A stretch of 64,000 nucleotides of DNA from Qipengyuania_C sp046254955 (GTDB taxonomy: Bacteria; Pseudomonadota; Alphaproteobacteria; Sphingomonadales; Sphingomonadaceae), in assembly GCF_046254955.1 (NCBI RefSeq), contig NZ_JBJXRG010000001.1, positions 930,001 through 994,000 of the forward strand. The letters run 5' to 3'. Within the stretch, counting starts at the first letter, position 1. Every line of letters begins with the position of its first letter. The translations under genes were made by a program, and so were the position numbers. Under the pieces are notes generated by a model. That model was given only the letters and a program-made list of their open reading frames with translations. It was not told the origin of the DNA and did not search any database. Of the stretch, positions 8,657 through 17,043 are shown piece by piece.

Positions 8657-9271
8657 ATGGGTGCTGAAGAGAAGATTACGTCGACGCAGATGGAACGCGC
8701 CAAGTTTCGCGAGATGAAAGAGGGCACGCAGGAAGATTGGGCCATCATTTCAAGCGAATACATGGCTCACGCGAAGGGTTTGCCGGATCGCGTTCTCGAT
8801 CATCTCAAGCTGCTGGACGGAGATTTCGGAGGCTTTCCGGTCGATCGGCTGGAGCATTCCTTGCAAACCGCGACTCGCGCGCATCGTGACGGACGCCCCG
8901 AAACTTACGTCGTGATGGCATTGCTGCATGACATCGGCGACACGCTCGGCACATATAATCACCCCGATGTGGCCGCGGCTTTGCTGAAGCCGTTCATTTC
9001 GGAGGAAGAGCACTGGATATGCCAGCATCACGGCGCATTCCAGGGCTATTTCTATTTCCACCATGTGGGAATGGATCCGGACATCCGCGAGAACTACCGG
9101 GACAGCCCCTATTTCGATGCCTGCGCCGAATTTTGCGAGAAGTATGACCAGTCGGCCTTCGATCCGGACTATGAGAGCGAATCGCTTGAGTTCTTCGAGC
9201 CGATGGTCCGCCGGGTCATGGCGCGGCCGGTCAATTCGATGTACGCCAAGGTCGTCGAAAACGAGAGCTAG
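8657..9271 (+). CDS. HD-domain protein resembling PhnZ/TmpB-type oxygenases
   Basis: 204 residues, preceded by GAGGAGA at a suitable distance. The HD metal ligands are visible: His67 in RLEHSLQTA and His91-Asp92 in ALLHDIGDTLG, with later His residues in WICQHHGAFQG and FHHVG. The RLEHSLQ box resembles the QLEHSLQ box of PhnZ and TmpB, mixed-valent di-iron oxygenases that cleave aminoalkylphosphonates, rather than classical HD phosphohydrolases. However, the positions of PhnZ Tyr24 and Glu27 appear to be Phe57 and Phe60 here, so the substrate is likely to differ. It overlaps the converging protease gene by four bases. Confidence 0.8.
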   Translation: MGAEEKITSTQMERAKFREMKEGTQEDWAIISSEYMAHAKGLPDRVLDHLKLLDGDFGGFPVDRLEHSLQTATRAHRDGRPETYVVMALLHDIGDTLGTYNHPDVAAALLKPFISEEEHWICQHHGAFQGYFYFHHVGMDPDIRENYRDSPYFDACAEFCEKYDQSAFDPDYESESLEFFEPMVRRVMARPVNSMYAKVVENES

Positions 9272-10227
9272 GGGCTCGCTTCCGCAAGGCCTTCCTCGCG
9301 CTCGAAGCGCGCGCGCCAGTCGGCTGCGCCTTCGCTTTCCCATAGCTGTTCAACCAGGGCGACCTCCGAATCGATCGAATCGGCGCGCTCGTCCCAGCCA
9401 TCATGCGTGCGCTTGCGCAGCAATCCTCCACCGTGCCTTGGTCCCCAGCGCTCCATGAAGCGCCGTGCGGCATGCGGATCGTAGCCTGCATTGGCCAATA
9501 GCCACGGCATCAGTCGGTCTGCTTCACGCTCGGTCATCCGGATATTGCTGCGTTTGCGACCTTCGCGATCAAGCCAATAGGGGTGGCCCATCAGATTGTG
9601 TGCCAACTCGTGTGCTATCGCCGCCGCAAATTCGTCTTCGGGATATTCAAAACCGGCAAATCCTTTTCCGAAGCGGACGTTGACACCGTCGGCACCGATT
9701 CTCTTGCCTTCGCGCGTGAGGAAGCGGGAGGGGCAGACGCCTTGCGCCTCCACTACTGCTTCCTGCCGTCCTCTGTGCGCATCTTGCCATGTGAGTGAAA
9801 GAGAGCCAGCCTCGTCGAGCAGCGTCTCTATGGCACGATGGATGCGATACAGCCGGTCGCCTGTTTCCTCGCTGCTCTTGGCGCGGAAATCGTAATCCAT
9901 TCCCTCAAGCGAGATGATCTCATTTCCGGCTACGAGTCCGGCCCGCTCGGCAGGCGAGTCAGGCGCCACGGCCAGAACGAAGAACTTGTCATGCTGCGTT
10001 TCGGTGGCACCCAGCGTCAGGCCTATCGAAGCCCAGCTACTGGCGCAAAAAGGCGCATTGCCCTTGGCAAGTCGCCACGCGACATTGTGGAATCGCGCTT
10101 CGCGCAAATGCTCATCCGGTTTGTGTCCAGTGGCACCTGCGGGCGATGCCGCCAGCAGGCATGCGGCAATGAAAGCGAGCACTGGTAGCGCCGTTAAGCG
10201 AATTCCCGCCATGGCGGACCCGATCAT
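9268..10227 (-). CDS. Exported PDZ-containing HExxH metallopeptidase-like protein
   Basis: 319 residues with a signal peptide (hydrophobic 10-30, cleavage near SPAGATG). A PDZ-like segment (about 83-115: VAPDSPAERAGLVAGNEIISLEG) precedes a zinc-peptidase motif, HELAH (206-210), followed by a MTEREADRLMPWLLANAGYD segment that can supply the third ligand (Glu). The arrangement resembles M48-type peptidases, but the family is distant. It is the last gene of the minus-strand envelope set and overlaps the DsbA-like gene (10224-10227). It probably acts on periplasmic proteins; the substrate is unknown. An in-frame ATG at 10212 is another possible start. Confidence 0.82.
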   Translation of the reverse strand: MIGSAMAGIRLTALPVLAFIAACLLAASPAGATGHKPDEHLREARFHNVAWRLAKGNAPFCASSWASIGLTLGATETQHDKFFVLAVAPDSPAERAGLVAGNEIISLEGMDYDFRAKSSEETGDRLYRIHRAIETLLDEAGSLSLTWQDAHRGRQEAVVEAQGVCPSRFLTREGKRIGADGVNVRFGKGFAGFEYPEDEFAAAIAHELAHNLMGHPYWLDREGRKRSNIRMTEREADRLMPWLLANAGYDPHAARRFMERWGPRHGGGLLRKRTHDGWDERADSIDSEVALVEQLWESEGAADWRARFEREEGLAEASP

Positions 10228-10916
10228 CCCTCGGCGGGCTCTTCCAGCGCGTTTTCCAATGCCTTACGGCCAATCGCACCCTCGTATAGACGGCCGTTGA
10301 TCACCCAGCTTGGAGTGCCGGTGAAGCCAAGTCGCTGTGCCAGGGCATAATTCTTGGCCAACTCGCTGGAGATTTCGTCCGATTGCCCGTCCACTTGCGC
10401 CTGCTCCATATCGAGCTTGGCAATCTCGGCGGCGGCGCGGACATTCTCTGTCGTGGGCTGGCCAAGCGAGAACATCGCTTCGTGAAACTCTGCGAAACGC
10501 CCCTGTTTCGCTGCGGCGAGAGCCATGCGGGCCGAGACTTCACTGCCCGGGAAGATCGGATATTCGCGCAGCACGACCTTGAGGTCGGGATCGGCTGCAA
10601 TCATAGCGGCAACGTCGGGCGCGGCCTGGCGACAATAGCCGCATGCATAGTCGGAAAACTTGACCATGATCTTGGAGCCATTGGGGTTGCCCAGCACTGC
10701 GCCGGGGAATGCCGTATTGGCATCGGCGCCCACTTCCGCGAGGCGCGCTTCCATTTCCATCCGCTGCAGCCGCTGCGCCATCTCCGGCAGGACATCGGCG
10801 TTCTCGATCAGGTAATTGCGCGTTAGCCGGTCGCCTACGCCGCTGACCTGCCACAGCCCAGCGCCGATAAAGCCAAACACCAAGGCCAGTCCGGCGGTGA
10901 TCAAATGGTGTCGCAT
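10224..10916 (-). CDS. DsbA/Com1-like thiol oxidoreductase
   Basis: 230 residues from the ATG at 10916. This start has GAGGGGC upstream and begins just before a signal-anchor (LITAGLALVFGFIGAGLW); the frame continues further 5' but that part is rich in Arg/Pro and non-coding in look. The thioredoxin fold carries the redox pair C92-G-Y-C95 in KFSDYACGYCRQAAP and the cis-Pro loop GFTGTPSWVINGR. A short helical extension (about 40-65) precedes the domain, as in Com1/BdbD-type proteins. It probably forms or isomerises disulfides in periplasmic proteins, perhaps for the neighbouring proteases. It lies 25 bases after the M48 gene. Confidence 0.92.
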   Translation of the reverse strand: MRHHLITAGLALVFGFIGAGLWQVSGVGDRLTRNYLIENADVLPEMAQRLQRMEMEARLAEVGADANTAFPGAVLGNPNGSKIMVKFSDYACGYCRQAAPDVAAMIAADPDLKVVLREYPIFPGSEVSARMALAAAKQGRFAEFHEAMFSLGQPTTENVRAAAEIAKLDMEQAQVDGQSDEISSELAKNYALAQRLGFTGTPSWVINGRLYEGAIGRKALENALEEPAEG

Positions 10917-10941
10917 AGTGCCCCTCAACTCCTGCTTGTGG

Positions 10942-12294
10942 TCAACGATCGCGAATCTGTTCGAGTGCCGCGCGGGCCTGCAAGCCAATGTCCTGGGCCC
11001 TAATCCAGTCGGGCGAGCCTTTGGGTAGCCCCGCTTCGGCGGCGTTCGCGCTGCGCAGGGCATCGGGCCAACGCCCGCTCAGCACCTGCTGTTCGGCGCT
11101 GGCAAGGCGGGCGCGGGGCATATCGCCTTGCGAGGCATGGATAATCCCCAACTGGTACCATGCGAAGGGATTGTACCGATCGCGCGCAACGGCAGCCTTC
11201 AACACCCGGGCCGCTTCCTCGAAATGACTGTCATCCTCGGTGGCTATCAGGGCGTGGCCGAAGATCGTGGCAATAAGCGGCTCGTTGTTGGTCATATCGG
11301 TCGCCATGCGCAGTGGTTCAAGCGCTTCGCGCGGCCTGCCTGATTCGAGTAGCACCTGTCCCTTTAGCTCAAGGAAATAGGGATCGTCCGGATCAACGTC
11401 GAGCAGCGCGTCGGCTTCGGCCAGCGCCTTGTCGATCAGTGCATTTTTGTGAAACGCATAGGCGCGCGCATAGCGCGCCGGAACGTCGGTGCGGCTTTCC
11501 GGGAAGTCGCGCAAGGTCTTCTGCGGAGTAGAAAGATAGCCTGAAAGCTTGGCCTTTGCGCGTTCGAAACGCGCCTGCAGAACCGGATCATCGGGTGCGT
11601 CCCATGCCGGATCGACCGTGTAGACATCGCGCAGATAGGAAATGCGGTCACCCGACAGCGGGTGGGTGCGCACGAATGTCTGTTCGTCATCCTGGCTATA
11701 GCCATAGCGGAACTCGCGGTTCTGCAGCTTCTTGAAAAAGGAGAGCGATCCGCGTCCCGATATTCCGGCCGTAGAGAGATATTCGGCCCCCGCTGCATCG
11801 GCCGCCGATTCCTGGACCCGGGTGAACGCAAGGAACTTGCCCAGCGCCGCGCGTTGTCCCGCCATCATCACGCCCATTGCGGCGTCTCCGGCCCCTGCCA
11901 GCGCCGCAGCGACGCCGAGCAGCATGGAAAGGATCGAGATGTTGTTCGCGGCGCTCGCGCCTTCGCCGAAGCGCACCACGTGGCCGCCGGTGATATGGCC
12001 CAGCTCGTGCGCGATGACGCCCTGGACTTCATTGGCGGTATCGGCGGCGTCGATCAGGCCGCTGTGAATATAGACTGCCTGCCCGCCCGCGACGAAAGCA
12101 TTGATCGAAGGATCGTTTATCAGCACGATATCGACGTTGCCCGGCTCGAGACCCGAGGCTTCGACCAGCGGGGCCGCCATGTCATCGAGCAGTTTTTCAG
12201 TCTCCGCATCGCGCAGGATCGATTGCGCAGCCACCGGCTGCACAGCCATAGCCGCCGCCGCAAAAAGGGCGATGAAGCGGGAGAGGATCGACAT
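10942..12294 (-). CDS. M48 metalloprotease with TPR repeats (BepA-like)
   Basis: 450 residues. A signal peptide (1-23, ending AVQPVAAQ) precedes an M48 peptidase domain with the zinc motif HELGH (96-100, IAHELGHITGGH) and a third-ligand region near QESAADAAGAEYLSTAG. The C-terminal half (about 260-445) holds TPR-like repeats (for example ALAEADALLDVDPDDPYFLELKGQVLLE). The architecture matches BepA/YfgC, a periplasmic protease-chaperone for outer-membrane assembly. It sits between the esterase and DsbA-like genes with 12- and 25-base gaps, so it is probably in one operon with them. Confidence 0.93.
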   Translation of the reverse strand: MSILSRFIALFAAAAMAVQPVAAQSILRDAETEKLLDDMAAPLVEASGLEPGNVDIVLINDPSINAFVAGGQAVYIHSGLIDAADTANEVQGVIAHELGHITGGHVVRFGEGASAANNISILSMLLGVAAALAGAGDAAMGVMMAGQRAALGKFLAFTRVQESAADAAGAEYLSTAGISGRGSLSFFKKLQNREFRYGYSQDDEQTFVRTHPLSGDRISYLRDVYTVDPAWDAPDDPVLQARFERAKAKLSGYLSTPQKTLRDFPESRTDVPARYARAYAFHKNALIDKALAEADALLDVDPDDPYFLELKGQVLLESGRPREALEPLRMATDMTNNEPLIATIFGHALIATEDDSHFEEAARVLKAAVARDRYNPFAWYQLGIIHASQGDMPRARLASAEQQVLSGRWPDALRSANAAEAGLPKGSPDWIRAQDIGLQARAALEQIRDR

Positions 12295-12306
12295 GTCTAT
12301 ACCGTC

Positions 12307-13254
12307 CTAGCGTGAATCCGCCTGAACAGCGAGTGAAGGATTGGCCGCTTCGGACTGAGTATGCTGCGCGTACTTTCCGGTAAAAGCCAAAATGCGGGCC
12401 ATGACTTCGCGGCGATCGCGCCATGGGTTCGCGAGCGCGATCAGCGGATCGGAGTGCTCCATGTCAGAATAAATCTCCAATTCTACTGCTCCGCCTTTCG
12501 TTTCGATTGCCCGAGCAAGAGCCTTGCTGTTGCGCGGCTTGACGGTCGTGTCCGCATACCCGGTGAGAAGCAGGAGCGGCGCGGCGTCGCCGCGCGCATA
12601 GCTTATCGGCTGGGTCGCTTCCGGATCGGGCCATTCGCCAAAGCTGTTGCGCGTCGATTCGCTGTTAAAGGGATAAAAATCATACGGACCCGAGATGCCG
12701 ATCACACCGGCCAGCGCATGCTCGGGCACGCCTTCCGCTTCGAGCCATCGCGGATCGAGCGCAATGCCGACGACATTATATGCTCCGGCGGAATGACCCA
12801 TGAGCCAGATGCGATCGTGATCGCCGCCGAGCCGAGCGGCATTCTCGCGCGCCCAGCGCACTGCAGCGGCTGAGTCCTCCAGCATCGCCGGATAACGGAC
12901 ATCGGGATAGAGCCGGTAGCCAGCAACGACGGTCACAAAATCCTGCGCGGCGAAATTGCGCCCGATGAAATCGTAGGAATCGGGATCACCCCACGACCAG
13001 CTGCCGCCATGCACGAAGATCATCATTGGCATAGGGGAGTGTGTGCCCGTCTTGCGCCATACGCGAAGTTTCTGGGCTGGATCCTCGCCATATCGCGCTC
13101 GCTCGAGCAGCTCCGCGCCCTGACTTCCGCCCGTTATCCTATCAACATTGCTCAGAACCGCTGGGCCATCGCGCGCGATCGCGATCTGTAGCGCGATGAA
13201 GGTGACAGCAAGCGCCACGACAATTCCTATGAGAAACCACATGCTCTTTCGCAT
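12307..13254 (-). CDS. Membrane-anchored alpha/beta hydrolase (esterase)
   Basis: About 315 residues from the ATG at 13254 (MRKSMW, directly before a membrane anchor WFLIGIVVALAVTFIALQIA). An upstream ATG at 13281 would overlap the App1 gene by 14 bases and add nine residues. The oxyanion HGGS motif (FVHGGSWSWGD) and nucleophile elbow GHSAG (WLMGHSAGAYN) mark the carboxylesterase / BD-FAE branch of the fold. Asp in LTGYADTTV and His in YSDMEHSDP are likely triad partners. It probably hydrolyses a small ester in the periplasm. It follows App1 and precedes the M48 protease. Confidence 0.88.
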   Translation of the reverse strand: MRKSMWFLIGIVVALAVTFIALQIAIARDGPAVLSNVDRITGGSQGAELLERARYGEDPAQKLRVWRKTGTHSPMPMMIFVHGGSWSWGDPDSYDFIGRNFAAQDFVTVVAGYRLYPDVRYPAMLEDSAAAVRWARENAARLGGDHDRIWLMGHSAGAYNVVGIALDPRWLEAEGVPEHALAGVIGISGPYDFYPFNSESTRNSFGEWPDPEATQPISYARGDAAPLLLLTGYADTTVKPRNSKALARAIETKGGAVELEIYSDMEHSDPLIALANPWRDRREVMARILAFTGKYAQHTQSEAANPSLAVQADSR

Positions 13255-13267
13255 AGCGGGACGCCGC

Positions 13268-14386
13268 TTAGACGCCAGCATCTTCGTCGGAATGGGCCTT
13301 ATCGACCGCTTCTATGATTTCCGCCGCCTCCCCGTCCTGTTCGAGGCCGACCGAGGCGAGAAACGCTTTGCCGGTGGAGTAATCCTCACCCATCCATAGC
13401 GGCACCTGTTCGCGCTTCAGGATGGCTTCTGCCTCCTCTTCTTCCGGCGAGAAAGGTCCAGCTGCACGGCGCAGGAAGATGGCAACGATACGCCCCGGAT
13501 TGGCGGAGGCGATATGCGCGAATGCGGGCAAATCGCCCTGCGTATCGTCACCGATCATTGCAAATCGAAGCTCAGGATAGAAATCAAGGATGCGCTGGAT
13601 CGCATCGGTCTTGTGCGAGCCGTGGCTTGAGGAGCCGAATGTTTCTCGGTTCAATCCCCAGTCGCGCAAATGGATCGGGCCCAGCGGCAGGTTGCGGCTG
13701 CGCTTGTACGCGACCAGGTAGGAAAACAGGTTCCACGGGCTGGAGGACACGTAGAAAAACGGGCGGTGCGTGGCGGCGACGCTTTCGCCCGCATTGCCGG
13801 TGTCCCCGGCCATCACTGCGCCTCCGCCAATCGCGCCGTAGAAGGCATCAACGCCGGGAACCGCGATCCGCTCTTCCGGCATTTGCGCCAAGACGCGCCG
13901 CCAGTTCCTGAGTAGCGAGCGGGTCCCGCCGGTGATCCCGGTTTCGATGATCGTATCGTCAATATCCGAAATGACACCCAGCGGCGCTGCCTGTCCGGGA
14001 GCAAGGACATGCCCGTCGACCGACATCTCGCCTTTGCGATTGCGCCAATGAAAAGTGACCGTTTCCCAGCGCGTGTAGCTGGGAAATTGCCAGTCCCCGG
14101 CGAGCGCGACATTGAAGTGTACGAAGCCTTCCTTGTCGGTCACGCCTTCATGCCGATGGGCCGAACCCTTGCCGCATTTCAGCTCCAGTTCGACTGGCAG
14201 GCCGGGCTCCTCGCGTGATGCGAACTGCGAGACCATAGTGCGGAAAGCTTGAAGCCTCCCGCGCCGTTCGAGCCGCGGATTGCCTGCGCGCAAGGCGCGG
14301 GCTGAAATCGTCAGGCGCTCGGTCGAGCGATATCCGAAGTAGGGCTGGATGCGGACGGGCGGGCCATGAATGAGATCCATGGCCAT
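13268..14386 (-). CDS. App1-family phosphatase (DUF2183)
   Basis: 372 residues. It resembles the catalytic domain of yeast App1, an Mg-dependent phosphatidate phosphatase. The HAD-like motif DIDDT (141-145, GVISDIDDTIIETG) is the expected catalytic site. Later family blocks include FFYVSSSPWNLFSYLVAY, LRDWGLNRETFG and the acidic MIGDDTQGD. The N-terminal 120 residues form a beta-rich domain. The likely substrate is a lipid phosphate, though bacterial members are largely uncharacterised. It is first in the packed minus-strand set that continues with esterase, M48, DsbA-like and PDZ genes, all probably envelope-related. Confidence 0.9.
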   Translation of the reverse strand: MAMDLIHGPPVRIQPYFGYRSTERLTISARALRAGNPRLERRGRLQAFRTMVSQFASREEPGLPVELELKCGKGSAHRHEGVTDKEGFVHFNVALAGDWQFPSYTRWETVTFHWRNRKGEMSVDGHVLAPGQAAPLGVISDIDDTIIETGITGGTRSLLRNWRRVLAQMPEERIAVPGVDAFYGAIGGGAVMAGDTGNAGESVAATHRPFFYVSSSPWNLFSYLVAYKRSRNLPLGPIHLRDWGLNRETFGSSSHGSHKTDAIQRILDFYPELRFAMIGDDTQGDLPAFAHIASANPGRIVAIFLRRAAGPFSPEEEEAEAILKREQVPLWMGEDYSTGKAFLASVGLEQDGEAAEIIEAVDKAHSDEDAGV

Positions 14387-14461
14387 CAGCTAGCGCGTTA
14401 CGGCGGCAAGCGCCAGCCTGTCTAAAGCGAGCTTTTTGAAACGCTTAGAAAGCTTCAGGCT

Positions 14462-16459
14462 CTAGTTTAGGATCTTGCGGCCGAGGCGCTCGAGCAGCGG
14501 AATGTCGTCAGAGACTTCACCGAGCACGACGATGTCACCATCTTCGGTGCGGCGGATCATGACGACACCGAACTCGCTACCGTCGACCGGAATATCGGCA
14601 AGATCGATGCCTTCGAGCGCGCGCAGCTTCTTGGCGAGGCTTTCGCGCGGTGCATCGCGCGGTGCGACTGGCTTGCCGGCCTCTTCGCGCCGCAAGCGGC
14701 GTTCGGTCTGGACCACACCCTTAAGACCGCCATCAGCCTCGGCCAGGAATGTGCCGAGCTTGCCGCGCGCTATGCCGATGCGATGTGCATGCGATAGGGC
14801 AGCAGCATATTCGGTCAGGCGAGTCTTGTCGTATTTGGCTCCGAAAACCAGCTTTACGACCGGTGTCATCGGTGCGCGATCTTGCACGGTTAGGCCGCTT
14901 TCCTCGAGCAGCTCGTCGAACTCTGCAGGTGCTTCTTGCGCCGCGAGGCTCACGTCGTATGCGCGGCCGACAGCAGCATAAAGGGCGTGGCGACTGCGCT
15001 CTTCGCTCTGGCTTGCGACCTGCGCCAGCTCGCGCGCTTCGGCGAGGCTGTCATAGAGGCCAAAGGCATCTTGGGAGGGTTCGAGTTCGATCTCCGGCTC
15101 GGGATCGGCAATGACGTCCTCGAACTGGGGCGCTTCAGCGGTTTCAAGCTCGACCGATTCTTCCGATGCGGCTTCGTACGTGTCGGTCGCTGGGATGGTT
15201 GGCGCCGCTGGAGCGTCGCTCTCGACTGGGGTATCCCCAATCACCGTCTCGTCTTCTTCGGTTGAGAATGATCCAAAATCGATATCGTTCTCGAGCTCGA
15301 TTTCATCATCGAGCGGAACGTCATCGATCGGCTCAGAGGGCGTGACTGGTTCAGTCAGGCCGAATTCTTCTTGGGCAAACTCGAGCGTATCGGCGCCCGG
15401 CTCTTCGGGGTCGATTGCATCTTCTTCGATATCTAGTGCGGATAGGTCGATCGGCTTGCGTTCAGCGCGTTCGAATTCGCTCTCGATCAGGCGCGAAAGG
15501 CCCAGCTCGTTGCTCTCGTCCTCTTCGTCTTCGGTCGTCTCGGGATCGAAATCCTCGTCATAAACGTCAGCGCTGTCGTCAGCATACTCGCCATCGGTCT
15601 CGGCAGTCGGATCTGACAGCCGCCAATCGGCGGGGAGCGAGAACTCGTCGTCGTCATCGTCTTCGTAGCCTTCGGGAGTCAGCAGCGAACCAAAGGTAGG
15701 CTTGGGCATTGCCGGCGCGTCATCGCCGGCTGGCGCATCTTGTGCGGCAGAATCCAGTTCTTCTTCTTCCGACGGCTGGAAACTTGCAAGATCGAGGATA
15801 TTGCTCTCGTCTTCTTCATCGATTGCGGCGTCGCCCGGATCGGTGCCTTCCAGCGCCTGATCGATCTCCAGCATCAACTCGTCGGTGGTCTGCTGGTCGG
15901 CCATTTCCTTCCAGTTGATCACTCCGTAGATATAGTCGATCGTTTCATTGTCGCTTGAGTAGGGCAGCAGGATGCCGCGGTAGAGGATCGTGCGACCGCG
16001 CTGGTTTACAAACTCAGCTTCGAAGCCGATCGGGGCCTGGTTGGCTAGGATCTGCATGTAGTGATCAGTAATACGGCTCAGCAGCGAGCGACTGGGCACG
16101 TCGGAAAGCTTGCCGATGCCTTCGCCGGCGTCGCATTCTTGAGCGAGTTCCGCGCCGACAAAGCGGACGTCGGGATTCTCGATATCGCCGGTAAAGCCGA
16201 GCAATACGCTGTAAGGGCCGAAATCATCGAGCTTCTCCGGTTCGAGATCTTCGATGTTGGGGAAATTGCGATTGCCGAGCTGGCCCGCCCAATGATTGTA
16301 GGCGCGCACCTGCATGCGGCGCTCGTCCTGCCCGATGGGCGAGGGCGGCGGCTCGGGCAGGCCGTCATCTTCGGCGAACTCGAAATCGTGTAGATCCTCG
16401 CTGAAATCAGCCGGATCGAATTGTCCACGTAGCGTATCCATCGCCTTTGAAGCCCCCAT
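14462..16459 (-). CDS. Large acidic PAS-domain protein
   Basis: 665 residues with an unusual make-up. A PAS-like domain (about 50-195: AYNHWAGQLGNRNFPNIEDL ... GFEAEFVNQRGRTILYRG) is followed by a long Asp/Glu-rich, probably disordered stretch (about 200-470). A C-terminal folded region follows, with an ALYAAVGRAYDVSLAAQ helix and an ending that mentions no catalytic motif (GEVSDDIPLLERLGRKILN). No kinase, cyclase or output domain is visible. The PAS part resembles the alphaproteobacterial PAS_5 type. A role as a scaffold or stress sensor is possible but is not shown. It stands alone between App1 and the DUF2141 gene. Confidence 0.82.
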   Translation of the reverse strand: MGASKAMDTLRGQFDPADFSEDLHDFEFAEDDGLPEPPPSPIGQDERRMQVRAYNHWAGQLGNRNFPNIEDLEPEKLDDFGPYSVLLGFTGDIENPDVRFVGAELAQECDAGEGIGKLSDVPSRSLLSRITDHYMQILANQAPIGFEAEFVNQRGRTILYRGILLPYSSDNETIDYIYGVINWKEMADQQTTDELMLEIDQALEGTDPGDAAIDEEDESNILDLASFQPSEEEELDSAAQDAPAGDDAPAMPKPTFGSLLTPEGYEDDDDDEFSLPADWRLSDPTAETDGEYADDSADVYDEDFDPETTEDEEDESNELGLSRLIESEFERAERKPIDLSALDIEEDAIDPEEPGADTLEFAQEEFGLTEPVTPSEPIDDVPLDDEIELENDIDFGSFSTEEDETVIGDTPVESDAPAAPTIPATDTYEAASEESVELETAEAPQFEDVIADPEPEIELEPSQDAFGLYDSLAEARELAQVASQSEERSRHALYAAVGRAYDVSLAAQEAPAEFDELLEESGLTVQDRAPMTPVVKLVFGAKYDKTRLTEYAAALSHAHRIGIARGKLGTFLAEADGGLKGVVQTERRLRREEAGKPVAPRDAPRESLAKKLRALEGIDLADIPVDGSEFGVVMIRRTEDGDIVVLGEVSDDIPLLERLGRKILN

Positions 16460-16563
16460 TGAGCACTATGCGAGGCTTCTTGTGGCGGAGCATGGTAAAC
16501 ATATGATTAAAGATTGGCGCGAAGCTGCATTCGATCTTCCGGCCAGCGGGCCCGGCCTGGTGA

Positions 16564-17043
16564 TCAGAGCATGTACCGCATCTTGACCGTAAGGGAGCGG
16601 TCATCACCCTTGTAATCGAAAACCGCGTCTTTGAATTTGGGCGGCGCCATTCGCACCTTGGCATCACGCGAAAAGCCAAAGCCCTCCTTGGGCATCATTC
16701 CCAGCGCGCGATCAGCCTTGCCGTTGTTGTTCTCGTCATGAAGGAGAGCGATCGCATAGCGGCCGGGCTTCACATTGCGAAATTGCAGCTTCATGTCCTC
16801 GCCAGCGGCAACCACCAGCCGATGGCTTTCCGGATCCTTGCGGCAGCGCGGAAAGATATCAGGATTGGTCGTCATGCAGGCGCGCACGACACCCTTGGCA
16901 TTGCGCATCTCTGTGATCGTGACCGTGATATCACCGGTCGCTGACGTTTCTGTCGCGCCGAGCGAGGCAGCGCCTGCGGCGAGCGCAACGCCGCTTGCCG
17001 CGATCAGGCGAAGTTGTCGGAAAGACCTTTGTCGGTTTTGCAT
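16564..17043 (-). CDS. DUF2141 protein, exported
   Basis: About 159 residues from the ATG at 17043 (an ATG at 17055 is also in frame). Signal peptide MQNRQRSFRQLRLIAASGVALA then AGAASLGATETSA. The domain matches DUF2141: it opens with ITVTITEMRNAKGVVRACM and contains PGRYAIALLHDENNNGKAD and GFGFSRDAKV. The fold is probably an Ig/transthyretin-like beta-sandwich. Function is unknown; the protein should be periplasmic. Its 5' end overlaps the upstream hydroxylase gene by 40 bases on the same strand, implying coupled translation. A paralogue lies at 30254-30760. Confidence 0.85.
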   Translation of the reverse strand: MQNRQRSFRQLRLIAASGVALAAGAASLGATETSATGDITVTITEMRNAKGVVRACMTTNPDIFPRCRKDPESHRLVVAAGEDMKLQFRNVKPGRYAIALLHDENNNGKADRALGMMPKEGFGFSRDAKVRMAPPKFKDAVFDYKGDDRSLTVKMRYML

